64,000 nt of DNA from Clostridium_AD sp036569345 (GTDB lineage: Bacteria; Bacillota; Clostridia; Clostridiales; Clostridiaceae): the NCBI RefSeq assembly GCF_036569345.1, contig NZ_DATCQT010000150.1, forward strand, positions 24,921 through 88,920, read 5' to 3'. The translations under genes and the position numbers were made by a program. Under the pieces are notes generated by a model. It had not been told where the DNA came from. It did no database searches and was given only the letters and a program-made list of their open reading frames with translations. Position 1 is the stretch's first letter. Every line of letters starts with the position of its first letter. Below are positions 42,378 to 52,236 of the stretch, in pieces.

Positions 42378-43298
42378 TTATTTCACCTCCCCAAAAATGC
42401 GTGGAGCAGTAAACTTATCAATAAATGGAACAAACAAACTCATTATTAATATAGAGTAAGATACTCCTTCGGCATAACCACCATACAAACGTATTACTGT
42501 GGTTAAAACTCCACATCCTATTCCAAATATAACTTGCCCTTTTTTAGTCATTGGAGAAGTTGAATAATCTGTTGCCATAAAGAAAGCACCAAGAATTAAT
42601 CCACCAGCACAAATTTCATATAATGCATTCCCAGTCATAAGACCGTTTCTGCCTAATATAAAAGTTAAAATAAATACACTACCAATAAATGCGACTGGAG
42701 TATGTAAGCTAATTATTTTCTTATATAGTAGATAAGCTGCACCAATTAGTAATGCAATTACAGAAGTTTCACCAATACAACCACCAACATTACCAATAAA
42801 AACGTTCATTAGACTAGGTAATTTGCCGCCACCTTCTTTAAGTATTCCAAGGGCTGTAGCAGCTGAAACACCATCAACAGTAAAATTAGTCATATGAACT
42901 GGCCAAGAAGCGAGTAAGAATGCCCTAGCAGCCAAAGCAGGGTTCATTATATTTTGCCCAATTCCACCAAAAAATTGTTTTACAATAATAATTGCGAAAA
43001 ATCCTCCAATTGCAGGAAGCCAAAGTGGAACAGCGGCGGGCAAGTTAAAAGCAAGCAATAAACCAGTTACAACTGCACTAAGATCTCTAATTGTAATTTT
43101 TCTGTGAGTGAGCTTTTGCCATAGCGCTTCTGCTGAAATACATGATAGTACAGATACTAATGTAACTAAAAATGCTTTCATTCCAAAAAAATATATTCCA
43201 GCAAGGGTAGCAGGTATTAATGCTATTATCACGTCTCTCATTATACCCTGCACAGAATCGTTTGATTTTATGTGTGGGGATGAAGATACTGTATACAT
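42378..43298 (-). CDS. rnfD: Rnf complex subunit D
   Basis: 306 residues, about eight to nine membrane helices, homologous to NqrB. The FMN attachment motif is seen as DGVSAATAL with the acceptor Thr near 148. I chose ATG at 43298, six bases after GAGGTG; an in-frame GTG nine bases upstream overlaps that site. The gap to rnfC is 15 bases. Confidence 0.94.
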   Translation of the reverse strand: MYTVSSSPHIKSNDSVQGIMRDVIIALIPATLAGIYFFGMKAFLVTLVSVLSCISAEALWQKLTHRKITIRDLSAVVTGLLLAFNLPAAVPLWLPAIGGFFAIIIVKQFFGGIGQNIMNPALAARAFLLASWPVHMTNFTVDGVSAATALGILKEGGGKLPSLMNVFIGNVGGCIGETSVIALLIGAAYLLYKKIISLHTPVAFIGSVFILTFILGRNGLMTGNALYEICAGGLILGAFFMATDYSTSPMTKKGQVIFGIGCGVLTTVIRLYGGYAEGVSYSILIMSLFVPFIDKFTAPRIFGEVK

Positions 43299-43313
43299 AT
43301 AAATCACCTCTAT

Positions 43314-44636
43314 CTATTTTTTTCTTCTATTAATATTTACTGTTCGTTTACCTTCACGGAAGGTTTGAGTTAAATGACGTTTTGCTGGGCATGCATAAGA
43401 GCAACAACCACACTCAATACAATCCATACCATGGTATTCTTCGAAATCCTCATACTTACCTCTTAAAACTAAAGAATTAAGTTTTGTAGGGTTTAAATTC
43501 ATAGGGCAAACCCCCATGCATTTTCCACATCGTATGCAGCTTGATTCTTCTTTTAATTTAGCTTGCTGTTTTGTTAAACAAAGTATCCCTGAGGTGCCTT
43601 TAATTACAGGCGTATTTAAAGAACTTAAAGCCATTCCCATCATAGGTCCACCTGAAATTACTTTAACAGGTGTCTCTTTAAATCCACCAGCAGCCTGGAT
43701 AACTTCTTCCATAGAAGTTCCGAATTTTACCCTTAAATTAAGAGGCTCTTTAATTGCCTCTCCAGTCACTGTTAAAACTCTCTCTATTAGAGGATTTCCA
43801 TTTACTACAGCATTATAGATTTCATACGCAGAACCAACATTTTGAACTATACAGGAAACATCTGCAGGAAGTTTTCCAGAAGATAATTCACGACCTGTGA
43901 TTGAATAAATTAATTGTTTTTCTGCACCTTGAGGATATTTTGTAATAAGTGGAGTAACTTCTACATTACTTAGATTTACGCAAGCTTTTTTCATAACATC
44001 AATTGCATCAGGCTTATTATTTTCTATTCCAATATAACCACGAGCACCCGGGAACATCTGAAGAATAATTTTTAAGCCTATAGCTATTTCATTTGATTTT
44101 TCAAGCATAAGTCTGTAATCACAAGTTAAATATGGTTCACACTCTGCAGCATTTATTATTATGCTATCGATGTTTTTATCTGCTGGCGGGTTAAGCTTAA
44201 TATGAGTTGGAAAACCGGCTCCACCCATACCTACAATACCAGCATCTTTAATGATAGCTACAAGTTCGGGTTTAGACAGTTTTTCATAATCATTATGTGC
44301 AGTTAAAGTTTGTACCTCTTCATATGTATTATCGTTCTCCACAATAATAGACAATACCATTGTTCCATTACTATGAAGTCGTGGGGATATATCTTTTACA
44401 GTTCCAGATACACTTGAATATATTGGTGCTGATACAAAGGCTTTGGATTCACCTATTTTCTGACCCACAAATACCCTATCACCTTTTTTTACTAAAGGAT
44501 CACATGGTGCGCCAATATGTTGTTGCATAGGAAATACTAAATCGCCTATTGGAAGCAAATCTTGAATTGCTTTGTTCATACTTAAGTCTTTTCTACCATT
44601 TGGGTGAATGCCTTTTTTGAAAGTCAAAAGTCCCAT
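43314..44636 (-). CDS. rnfC: Rnf complex subunit C
   Basis: 440 residues. It begins LTFKKGIHPNGRKDLS, carries the NADH/FMN-binding Complex I 51-kDa-like region with GMGGAGFPTHIKL and INAAECEPYLTCDYRLM, and ends with two ferredoxin motifs CIRCGKCMGVCPMN and CIECGCCSYACPAKR. It is the NAD+-reducing subunit on the cytoplasmic side. The first gene of the operon, starting at ATG 44636 behind AAGGAGG. A -10-like TATAAT lies about 65 bases upstream on the minus strand. Confidence 0.96.
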   Translation of the reverse strand: MGLLTFKKGIHPNGRKDLSMNKAIQDLLPIGDLVFPMQQHIGAPCDPLVKKGDRVFVGQKIGESKAFVSAPIYSSVSGTVKDISPRLHSNGTMVLSIIVENDNTYEEVQTLTAHNDYEKLSKPELVAIIKDAGIVGMGGAGFPTHIKLNPPADKNIDSIIINAAECEPYLTCDYRLMLEKSNEIAIGLKIILQMFPGARGYIGIENNKPDAIDVMKKACVNLSNVEVTPLITKYPQGAEKQLIYSITGRELSSGKLPADVSCIVQNVGSAYEIYNAVVNGNPLIERVLTVTGEAIKEPLNLRVKFGTSMEEVIQAAGGFKETPVKVISGGPMMGMALSSLNTPVIKGTSGILCLTKQQAKLKEESSCIRCGKCMGVCPMNLNPTKLNSLVLRGKYEDFEEYHGMDCIECGCCSYACPAKRHLTQTFREGKRTVNINRRKK

Positions 44637-44829
44637 TATAAACCTCCTTGTAGTTCGTTTTGAACATAAAAATATTAATCCTGTTGCATATAAAGTAAAT
44701 TATACTATATATATTACTACTTTTGTGTATATTATAGTATTGTTTTCATTAAAAAGGATAGCTTAAACAAAAGTAAGATTCTTTTAAGAATTTTAAAAAT
44801 ATATTACAATGAAAAAAATGAGTTTAGTA

Positions 44830-44838
44830 TGGTATAAT
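44830..44838 (+). promoter_or_regulatory. Extended -10 promoter of yceG-telA
   Basis: TGGTATAAT fits an extended -10 box (TG-n-TATAAT), about 57 bases before the yceG start. The -35 region is poor. The stretch 44637-44894 is a divergent intergenic region with the rnf operon. Confidence 0.6.
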
Positions 44839-44894
44839 TACTATGGGTAAAAAACTATATTTACGGGAAAATACAATGAAAAGGTAAGGTGAAT

Positions 44895-46541
44895 ATGGAA
44901 AAGAATAGTTTGAATAATTTGGAAATTAATAGTATAAATTTAGACATAAATGAAGATATCATAAGCAGTTTAAAAATCGAGGTCAGCAAAAGAAGCGAAT
45001 TTAAATATAATTCTAATGTAGTTACTATACCTAAGTATTTTTATAGGTTTATAGGTATGAAAAACAATGAGAAAGATTATTATGAGAACTTATATAGTGT
45101 GGACAAAGAATTAAAAAAAATTGGATTATGTTACATTAAATTTAATGAGGGCATGGATAAGAACATTAGTATAAAACTTCAAAATGTATTAAATGATATT
45201 TGGGAGAAAGTATTACTCACTGAGGTTTTAGATGTTTCTCTAATTATAAATCTAATAGGTGATAATAACCTTTTCCCTGATTTAACCAACAAAGTTTTAT
45301 TGCAACAAATTAAGAACAATATGAAAGGATTAATAGAATATTATATTAAAAGTAATGAAACAATAAATAATAAGGATATAAAAGTTATTATAAATTATCT
45401 TGTTCATTGGATAAATATTTATTCTAAAGAGTTGTTTGAAAAATTTGATTACATTAATATTAATCCTAAGGTAATGTTTTATGGAAATATTTCAAAAGAA
45501 GAAGTTTTTTATTTGATTTTACTATCAACATTAGGTTGTGATATTATATACTTTAATCCTGAAAATCCTGGATCATTTTATGAAATTGATAAATACAATG
45601 CTTTTTCTAAGGAAATTGTTTATAGTTATAAGTGTAAAATTAAACCCTTTCCAACTAATATGGAAGATAGAATTAAGACCACGGCTTATAGTGCTAAGGA
45701 AGAGCTTAATAAGACGTTGTTTACAGATGATTCAGGGTTTTATAGGCCTTGGCAGTTTGCGGATTATGATTTAGAGGTAGTTACCCTTAATACTACTTAT
45801 GAAGAAATATATATATGGATTAAGGAAAAAGCGCATATAAGAGAAGGTTTTAATGTTAAAGGTTCTACTGTAGTTGTGTCTAATATTTTTTCTAAGGTTT
45901 GTGGGACACATGAAAATATTGATATTTATTGGAAAGAAATTAACGAAGTAGCAACTGGGAAATTAACTAAATTTTATAAAGAATTACCTATAATTGATGC
46001 AGTACATTTGGAATATGGAAAGTTTAATCAAATATATCCGAATAATGTTTTTTCCAATTTTGATACTATAGAAATGATTAACTCATCTTGGTGGAAATAC
46101 AAGGATCTCAGATCTGGGCTTCAAAAAAATATTGCTGAGAAAATTAAAGCTTTATGTTTAAATCCTACAATAATAAACGTTGAGAAAGAAGATTTAAGAG
46201 ATTTACAAGTTGATATTTTTTCTGTTTTAATAAATTTAGACACACCAATACTTGAATTATTGCAATCATATGATTACTCGGAAGAAGTTCCTAAAATTGT
46301 AATTTATAATAATGAACAAAATGGAAACCTATCTTTTGAGGATTGTATAATGCTTACATTTATGGATTCTATGGGAATAGATATTATTATTTACAACCCG
46401 TCAGGATATAATGACATAGAGAATTTTATTGATAATGATCAATATGACACTCATAGATTAGAAAATGTTAGTTTTAAGTTACAGTTTAAAAAAAATGCAG
46501 ATAAGAAAAAAGGATTTTTTCAAAATTTGTTTGGTAGTTGA
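44895..46541 (+). CDS. yceG: YceG-family protein
   Basis: 548 residues, cytoplasmic, resembling B. subtilis YceG (a protein of the yceCDEFGH tellurite/stress operon). Visible are EDYYENLY-type N-terminal sequence, the repeated segment LILLSTLGCDIIYFNPENPGSF and near the end LTFMDSMGIDIIIYNPSGYNDIENF, which look like two copies of the same fold. The start is ATG at 44895 with AAGG five bases upstream; GTG at 44889 is possible. The next gene is telA, the usual partner. TerD-type proteins of the full operon are absent here. Confidence 0.82.
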   Translation: MEKNSLNNLEINSINLDINEDIISSLKIEVSKRSEFKYNSNVVTIPKYFYRFIGMKNNEKDYYENLYSVDKELKKIGLCYIKFNEGMDKNISIKLQNVLNDIWEKVLLTEVLDVSLIINLIGDNNLFPDLTNKVLLQQIKNNMKGLIEYYIKSNETINNKDIKVIINYLVHWINIYSKELFEKFDYININPKVMFYGNISKEEVFYLILLSTLGCDIIYFNPENPGSFYEIDKYNAFSKEIVYSYKCKIKPFPTNMEDRIKTTAYSAKEELNKTLFTDDSGFYRPWQFADYDLEVVTLNTTYEEIYIWIKEKAHIREGFNVKGSTVVVSNIFSKVCGTHENIDIYWKEINEVATGKLTKFYKELPIIDAVHLEYGKFNQIYPNNVFSNFDTIEMINSSWWKYKDLRSGLQKNIAEKIKALCLNPTIINVEKEDLRDLQVDIFSVLINLDTPILELLQSYDYSEEVPKIVIYNNEQNGNLSFEDCIMLTFMDSMGIDIIIYNPSGYNDIENFIDNDQYDTHRLENVSFKLQFKKNADKKKGFFQNLFGS

Positions 46542-46598
46542 TATTTAAAGTAGTTAAGATTTGTTGAAGTTATTCTAATAGCGAAGAGGAGTGGGAAA

Positions 46599-47699
46599 AT
46601 GGAAAAAAGCAATCAAGTACTTGAAATTTACGATGAGAAAATTGAAGATGAGAATATAGAGAAAAAGGCTATAGGCATAAATAATCAGGTTAAAACTTCA
46701 CCACAAGTAATTCAAATTGCATCAAATTTAAATATTAAAGATGCAAATGCAATATTAGAATTTGGGAATGAACCAGCAGCTTTAATATCAAAATTTGCTG
46801 ATCAAATTTTAAATTCTATTAAAACAAGCAGTGTTGAAAATTCAGGTGTTATGATAAGGGAACTTACAAGTATAATGAAAAAGTTTGACAAGCAAGATTT
46901 TGAAGAAGAAAAAACCGGCTTCTTTGGAAAATTGTTTAGTAAGCCAAGTAAAGCTATCGACAAAATGATGGGTAAGTATAAAACTATTGGTGGAGAAATA
47001 GACAAGATTTATACTCAGCTTAGTGTGTATAAGGTTGAAATAAATAGTTCTAACTTATTGCTTGAAGGTTTATATAATCAAAATTTCGAGTATTATGGAG
47101 AATTAGAAAAATACATTGCTGCTGGTAATATGATTGCGGAAAAATTTGAAAAGGAAGATATGACCAGGCTTGAGGTCTTAACAGGGAATGGTGAACAAAT
47201 AAATATAATAAATTATGAAAATGCTAAAGCTAGTCTTGAGATGCTAAAGCAGAGAATTTATGATTTAGAGATGGCTAAGATGGTATCATTACAAACCGCT
47301 CCTCAAATTAAAATGATTCAAAGGGGAAATTATAAGCTGATATCTAAAGTACATTCTGCTTTTATAATAACTATACCAGTATTCAAAAACGGAATAATTC
47401 AGGCTATTGCATTAAAAAAACAGAAGTTAGTATCAGATTCTTTAGCGGAACTCGATAGGACTACTAACGAATTATTAATGAAAAATGCTGAAAATATAAG
47501 AAGTCAAAGTGTTGATATAGCAAAATTAACTGGAGGCACAAGTGTAAAAATTGAAACTCTAGAGAAAACTTGGAATACTATTATGCAAGGTATTGAAGAA
47601 ACAAATAGTATAGAAGAAGAAAATAAAAAAGCAAGAGAAGCTGGAATAGTTAAATTACATGATATGTCAGAAAAACTAAAGCAGAAATCTTTAAAGTAA
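46599..47699 (+). CDS. telA: TelA/YceH-family toxic anion resistance protein
   Basis: 366 residues, mostly helical with likely coiled coils (about 130-180 and 300-360). It has family sequences FGKLFSKPSKAIDKMM and LEMLKQRIYDLEMAKMVSLQTAPQIKMIQ. Members are tied to tellurite and other stress resistance, but the mechanism is unknown. The start is ATG at 46599 with AGAGGAGTGGG upstream, 57 bases after yceG and 36 bases before rarA, suggesting an operon of all three. Confidence 0.88.
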   Translation: MEKSNQVLEIYDEKIEDENIEKKAIGINNQVKTSPQVIQIASNLNIKDANAILEFGNEPAALISKFADQILNSIKTSSVENSGVMIRELTSIMKKFDKQDFEEEKTGFFGKLFSKPSKAIDKMMGKYKTIGGEIDKIYTQLSVYKVEINSSNLLLEGLYNQNFEYYGELEKYIAAGNMIAEKFEKEDMTRLEVLTGNGEQINIINYENAKASLEMLKQRIYDLEMAKMVSLQTAPQIKMIQRGNYKLISKVHSAFIITIPVFKNGIIQAIALKKQKLVSDSLAELDRTTNELLMKNAENIRSQSVDIAKLTGGTSVKIETLEKTWNTIMQGIEETNSIEEENKKAREAGIVKLHDMSEKLKQKSLK

Positions 47700-47735
47700 C
47701 TTTATATCAGAAGGAAATAATAAAGGGTGAATAAA

Positions 47736-49061
47736 ATGGATATGTTTGAGTTACAAGCACAAAAAAACTTACTAAAAGATGCACCACTTGCTGAGAGGTT
47801 AAAGCCTGGAAAATTAGAAGATTATGTAGGTCAAGAGCATATTTTAGGAAAAGGAAAACTTTTATGGAGAGCTATAAAAGCAGATAAAATAACTTCCTTG
47901 CTACTTTATGGTCCACCAGGTACTGGTAAAACTAGTTTGGCGAAAGTTATAGCAAATTCAACAAAATCTAATTTTGTTAGACTTAATGCTGTAACTGATG
48001 GACTTAAGGAATTACGAGAAGTTGTAATCGAGGCAAAGAATAACTTAGGAATGTATAATATTAAAACAATTTTATTCATAGATGAAATCCATAGATTTAA
48101 CAAAGCTCAGCAGGATGCATTATTGCCTTTCGTTGAGAAGGGTACATTAATTTTAATTGGAGCAACCACAGAAAATCCATATTATGAAGTTAATAATGCA
48201 TTAATATCTAGGTCTATGTTATTTAAGTTGGAACCTTTAAATGAAGAAAATATTAAATGTATTATAACTAAGGCTCTACAAAATGAAAAGGATGGTTTTG
48301 GAAATACTAATATATGTATGGAAAGAGAAGCCATAAATTATATTGCGAGCATGGCCAACGGTGATGCAAGACGTGCACTTAATGCCCTAGAATTATCAGT
48401 ACTAACTACGGATAGAGATAAAGAGGGGAAAATAAACATAACACTTGAGGTCGTAGAGGAATGTATGCAAAAAAAGCATATACAATATGATAAGAATAGA
48501 GATGAACATTATGATGTAATTTCTGCTTTTATTAAAAGTATGAGGGGTTCTGACCCAGATGCCACAGTGCACTACTTAGCAAGAATGATATATGCTGGGG
48601 AAGATCCTAAATTTATTGCAAGGAGAATTGTAATAGCTGCATCTGAGGATGTTGGAAATGCTGATCCTATTGCTATGATTGTTGCAAATAATGCAGCACA
48701 GGCAGTTCAATTTGTAGGAATGCCTGAAGCAAGAATAATACTCGCCCAGGCTGCAATTTATATAGCATCAGCTCCCAAAAGTAATGCATCTTATATGGCT
48801 ATTAATAAAGCACTTAAAGATATAGAAGAAAAAAATATAGGAAGTATACCAACATATTTAAAGGACCAGAATTATAAGGGTGCAAAGAAACTTGGGGTCG
48901 GGGTAGGATATTTATACCCACACGCGTACGAAGGGAATTATGTAGCTCAGCAATATTTACCTGACGAGCTAGTTGACACAATTTATTATGAAGTATCTGA
49001 AAATGGATATGAGAAAAAAATAAAAGAGAGACTTAATATGTTAAAAAGTATGGAAAAATAA
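47736..49061 (+). CDS. rarA: Replication-associated recombination protein A (AAA+ ATPase)
   Basis: 441 residues, MgsA/RarA/WRNIP1 family, acting at stalled replication forks. It opens PLAERLKPGKLEDYVGQEHI, then Walker A GPPGTGKT (59-66), Walker B ILFIDEIHRFNKAQQDALLP, the sensor segment GATTENPYYEVN, and the C-terminal tetramerisation domain (SDPDATVHYLARMIYAGEDP). The start is ATG at 47736, eight bases after AAAGGG; an in-frame GTG at 47727 overlaps that site. A terminator starts at the stop codon. Confidence 0.95.
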   Translation: MDMFELQAQKNLLKDAPLAERLKPGKLEDYVGQEHILGKGKLLWRAIKADKITSLLLYGPPGTGKTSLAKVIANSTKSNFVRLNAVTDGLKELREVVIEAKNNLGMYNIKTILFIDEIHRFNKAQQDALLPFVEKGTLILIGATTENPYYEVNNALISRSMLFKLEPLNEENIKCIITKALQNEKDGFGNTNICMEREAINYIASMANGDARRALNALELSVLTTDRDKEGKINITLEVVEECMQKKHIQYDKNRDEHYDVISAFIKSMRGSDPDATVHYLARMIYAGEDPKFIARRIVIAASEDVGNADPIAMIVANNAAQAVQFVGMPEARIILAQAAIYIASAPKSNASYMAINKALKDIEEKNIGSIPTYLKDQNYKGAKKLGVGVGYLYPHAYEGNYVAQQYLPDELVDTIYYEVSENGYEKKIKERLNMLKSMEK

Positions 49062-49104
49062 ATCAGGTAATATAAACTTTAGGTTTATATTACCTGATTT
49101 ATTT
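49061..49104. terminator. Terminator between rarA and pepF
   Basis: Perfect 17-bp arms (49061-49077 and 49083-49099) with a 5-base loop and a T-rich tail. It can serve both convergent genes. Confidence 0.92.
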
Positions 49105-49110
49105 TTGTTA

Positions 49111-50877
49111 TTACATGTTAATAAATTTTTCTATATCTAAAGTTATAAGATTTAGAGAACTTCTCCAAAAATCAATAGAATGAATATCTACATCCATCAT
49201 TTTCGCCACTTGAACTAAATTATTTTTACCTGTAGCAGTAAGTAAGGCATCATATTCACTTACAAATGAGTCTCCCTTTTTTAGATATAGGGCATATAAA
49301 CCCTTGGAAAATAATAATCCAAAAGCATAAGGAAAATTGTAAAAATTACTAGAAGCATCATAATAGTGTGGTTTACAGAGCCACATGTATGGATGTAGCA
49401 AATTATGGTCAAGACCTTTTCCGTAAGCTTTTTTTTGAGATTCTAACATAATTTCTTTTAATTCATTTACAGAGAGTGAATTATCCCCGCGGCGTTTAAA
49501 GAGCTCCGTTTCAAATAAATATCGACTTAAAATATCCACAATGACTTGAGCATTACTAGAAATATCATTCTCGAGTATTACCAAGGCTTCTTCTTTTGAA
49601 GCATTTTTTAAGGCTGCATTACTTATTATCGTTTCACAAAAAATTGAGGCAGTTTCTGCAATGGGCATAGGATAATCACTATTTAATGCAGATTCTCCAG
49701 ATAAACATAAACCATGATATCCGTGGCCTAATTCGTGAGCAAGAGTTGAAACATCATTAAAACTCCCTGTGAAGTTAGATAAAATTCTACTTTCTTTAAT
49801 GCTATGTAAATTAGCACAAAATGCACCACCTAATTTTCCAGATCGAGGCTCAGCATCAATCCAGTTATTAGAAAAAGCATTATCCGCATAACTTCCAAGC
49901 TTGTTACTAAAGGTAGAAAAATTTTTAACTATAAACGTTTTTGCTTCTTCATATGAAAATTGCATATTTACATCTCCCAGTGGTGCAAATAATTCATAAA
50001 AAGGGAGAGCACCAGAATAACCTAATAGTTCAGCTTTTTTTTTGAAGTATTTTTCGAATGAAGGAAGACTTTCCATAATGGCGCTTAGCATAACATCTAA
50101 AGTTTCTTTATCCATTCTAGAATTTTCAAGAGAATTATGGAGCACAGATTCATAACCACGAGATTTACAAAGTGTAATAACTTCTCCTTTTATACCATTT
50201 AATGCAGCAGCAGAGGATTCAGCTATAACATCATAAGATTTAAGTTCTGCGGTGTAAGCATTTTTACGTGTACTTTTATCTTTATCATATGCCATACTTC
50301 TAATTACAGATAGAGGAAGGTCTTTATCTTCTCCATTTATATTAATATGGACTAATAGAGTCGATGTCAGTATGTTTTGAAGTTTAGACCAAGCATTTGA
50401 CCCAGTATTTTTCATTTTAGCCATAAGCTCTTCTTCATTTCCAGAAAGTAAATATTTAGAGTTTCTAACTAAGTCCAATAAATAATAGCCATGTGATTTT
50501 AGTAGGGAATTATTTTCAATTAGAGATTCTATATTTTCTATTGAATTTAACCATTTAGAAAAAATAGTATAGGTTTTAGCAAGGTCAGATAGTTTAAAGG
50601 CCATCTTTTCTGAAGATTTGTTAGCTAATTCATTTTTTGTATCCACGCTTAATGTCAATTCAGCATAATTATATAGTTTATTTACAATATCACTAAACTC
50701 ATTCTCGAAATTAATATAATATTCAATTTTCTCTTTAGGGTTATTAGAAGTATTACAATTTTCTAAGGCCCATTTCTTTATATGTTCTATGGAATTTTCA
50801 AAAGAAATCATATCTTCTTTAAACTCTTTGCTGTCAAAGGATGTGTAGAGCTCATTTAAACTCCATTTCATATCCAT
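49111..50877 (-). CDS. pepF: M3-family oligoendopeptidase, PepF type
   Basis: A 588-residue cytoplasmic zinc peptidase that degrades oligopeptides, a natural partner to peptide uptake by Opp. The zinc motif is HELGHGYHG (His381-Glu382...His385), with the third ligand Glu expected in MPIAETASIFCE. The N-terminal helical half is typical of the pz-peptidase/PepF subfamily. The start is ATG at 50877 after AGGAGGAATTAAC. It is a single-gene unit. Confidence 0.94.
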   Translation of the reverse strand: MDMKWSLNELYTSFDSKEFKEDMISFENSIEHIKKWALENCNTSNNPKEKIEYYINFENEFSDIVNKLYNYAELTLSVDTKNELANKSSEKMAFKLSDLAKTYTIFSKWLNSIENIESLIENNSLLKSHGYYLLDLVRNSKYLLSGNEEELMAKMKNTGSNAWSKLQNILTSTLLVHININGEDKDLPLSVIRSMAYDKDKSTRKNAYTAELKSYDVIAESSAAALNGIKGEVITLCKSRGYESVLHNSLENSRMDKETLDVMLSAIMESLPSFEKYFKKKAELLGYSGALPFYELFAPLGDVNMQFSYEEAKTFIVKNFSTFSNKLGSYADNAFSNNWIDAEPRSGKLGGAFCANLHSIKESRILSNFTGSFNDVSTLAHELGHGYHGLCLSGESALNSDYPMPIAETASIFCETIISNAALKNASKEEALVILENDISSNAQVIVDILSRYLFETELFKRRGDNSLSVNELKEIMLESQKKAYGKGLDHNLLHPYMWLCKPHYYDASSNFYNFPYAFGLLFSKGLYALYLKKGDSFVSEYDALLTATGKNNLVQVAKMMDVDIHSIDFWRSSLNLITLDIEKFINM

Positions 50878-51046
50878 GTTAATTCCTCCTAGTGTACTTT
50901 ATTTACAAAATTTTATATATTAAATGTATTATACTACATTATGTAAAATAAAATACTACTTTTAGTAGTTTTGTTTTATAATAACATGGTTATTTTATAA
51001 GGGTAGAGCTTTATCATATATTTTTTTAGACTTAATAAAAGGCATA

Positions 51047-51073
51047 AAAAAAGTAGGAGAATTCTCCTACTTT
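51047..51073 (-). terminator. Terminator overlapping the DUF948 gene stop
   Basis: AAAGTAGGAGAATTCTCCTACTTT is a perfect palindrome (shown by position 51050-51073). On the minus strand it is followed by a T-run, and the stop codon TAG of the gene lies in its first arm. Confidence 0.85.
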
Positions 51074-51408
51074 CTTTTAGAAAATATACTTTTTATAATA
51101 GTTAGAATATCTACAATATATACTAAATATTTTTGAAAAGATTCTGTTGACTCAAGGGCACTAGCAGTTGTCTTAACTACTACTTCAGTAACATCTTTTA
51201 CATTGTCGGTTATATCAAACCAATTTTTAAATGTTTTTGGTAATATAGACAATATCTCATCAATGTCTTCTTCATTCTTTTTAATAATTCTATTTACACT
51301 AGAAATAGTTTTAATAAGTTTTAACAATCCGATTATGAGTATAATTAGTATTGTTATACCAAGAATAATCAAAACACCTTGTCCTAATTTTAATATATCC
51401 ACATACAT
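51067..51408 (-). CDS. DUF948-type membrane-anchored protein
   Basis: 113 residues: a hydrophobic N-terminal helix (about 8-31) and a helical, likely coiled-coil tail (NRIIKKNEEDIDEILSILPKTFKNWFDITDNV in part). It resembles the DUF948 proteins that Firmicutes encode next to YtxH general-stress proteins. I chose ATG at 51408; an in-frame GTG at 51420 is possible. The YtxH gene ends 31 bases upstream. Function unknown. Confidence 0.75.
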   Translation of the reverse strand: MYVDILKLGQGVLIILGITILIILIIGLLKLIKTISSVNRIIKKNEEDIDEILSILPKTFKNWFDITDNVKDVTEVVVKTTASALESTESFQKYLVYIVDILTIIKSIFSKRK

Positions 51409-51439
51409 TAATAGCACCACAATTCTTTAATAATTTTGA

Positions 51440-51841
51440 TTATTTTTTGTCTTTTTTTTCGATTATTTCAGCTTGTTCCACAATTGGAGATAAATCTTCA
51501 TCATTAGCAGCATTTGCTATTTTTGAAGGTTTTTTTTCATTTAAATATTCAGAAATTTTCGATTTAGCGTCTGTTATACCATCTTTGGCATTAGCGACTT
51601 TATTATCAATGGATTCCTTAAGAGTTGAAGTTTTTTCTATAATATTGTTTGTAATATCTTTTGATGAATCAACAATATCTTTCCTAGTTTCTTTACCAGA
51701 TTTCGGTGAAAAAAGTAGTCCTCCAAGTAAACCACCAAGACTTCCAGCTGCAGTACCAAAAATTATTTTTTTTGCAGTTTGAATTTTTGACTTTCTCTGT
51801 ATTTCTTTTTTTCGTTTTTTAAACCAATTTGTCAATATCAT
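51440..51841 (-). CDS. YtxH-domain protein
   Basis: 133 residues. The segment IIFGTAAGSLGGLLGGLLFSPKSGKETRKDI (key part GGLLGGLLFSPKSGKETR) is the YtxH signature: a Gly-rich membrane-inserting helix followed by SPKSGKETR. The rest is a long polar helix. YtxH proteins are general-stress proteins of unknown action. I chose ATG at 51841, seven bases behind AAGGAGGG. It is first in a two-gene unit with the DUF948 gene. Confidence 0.85.
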   Translation of the reverse strand: MILTNWFKKRKKEIQRKSKIQTAKKIIFGTAAGSLGGLLGGLLFSPKSGKETRKDIVDSSKDITNNIIEKTSTLKESIDNKVANAKDGITDAKSKISEYLNEKKPSKIANAANDEDLSPIVEQAEIIEKKDKK

Positions 51842-52236
51842 AATTTTTCCCTCCTTAGAAACCTTATGTATATTGTATACATTATATGGTTTTTTGTCAA
51901 TACTTAAGGAAAAATGTAGAAAAAACCATAATGAGAGGTAGAAATTACCATAAATAAATATCAATTTAAAGTAATAATATAAAAAGAATATAGTATATAT
52001 AAAAGTCTTTCTTTTTCGTAAAATTCTATTAAAATATTTTCAATAGTTATTTAGGAGGTAAGTTTTCATTTATACATTATTTACTTCCTCTCTATATTAT
52101 AAATTACTCTCGATATCTTACTCATTCTTAGAATCTCATCATTTCAAAAAGAAACCTTCTTGGTATATATTGAATTATTGTATTTATATGGGCATTGATA
52201 TGTAACTTAAAGAGAGCTATGCTTTTTTGTTAAATT

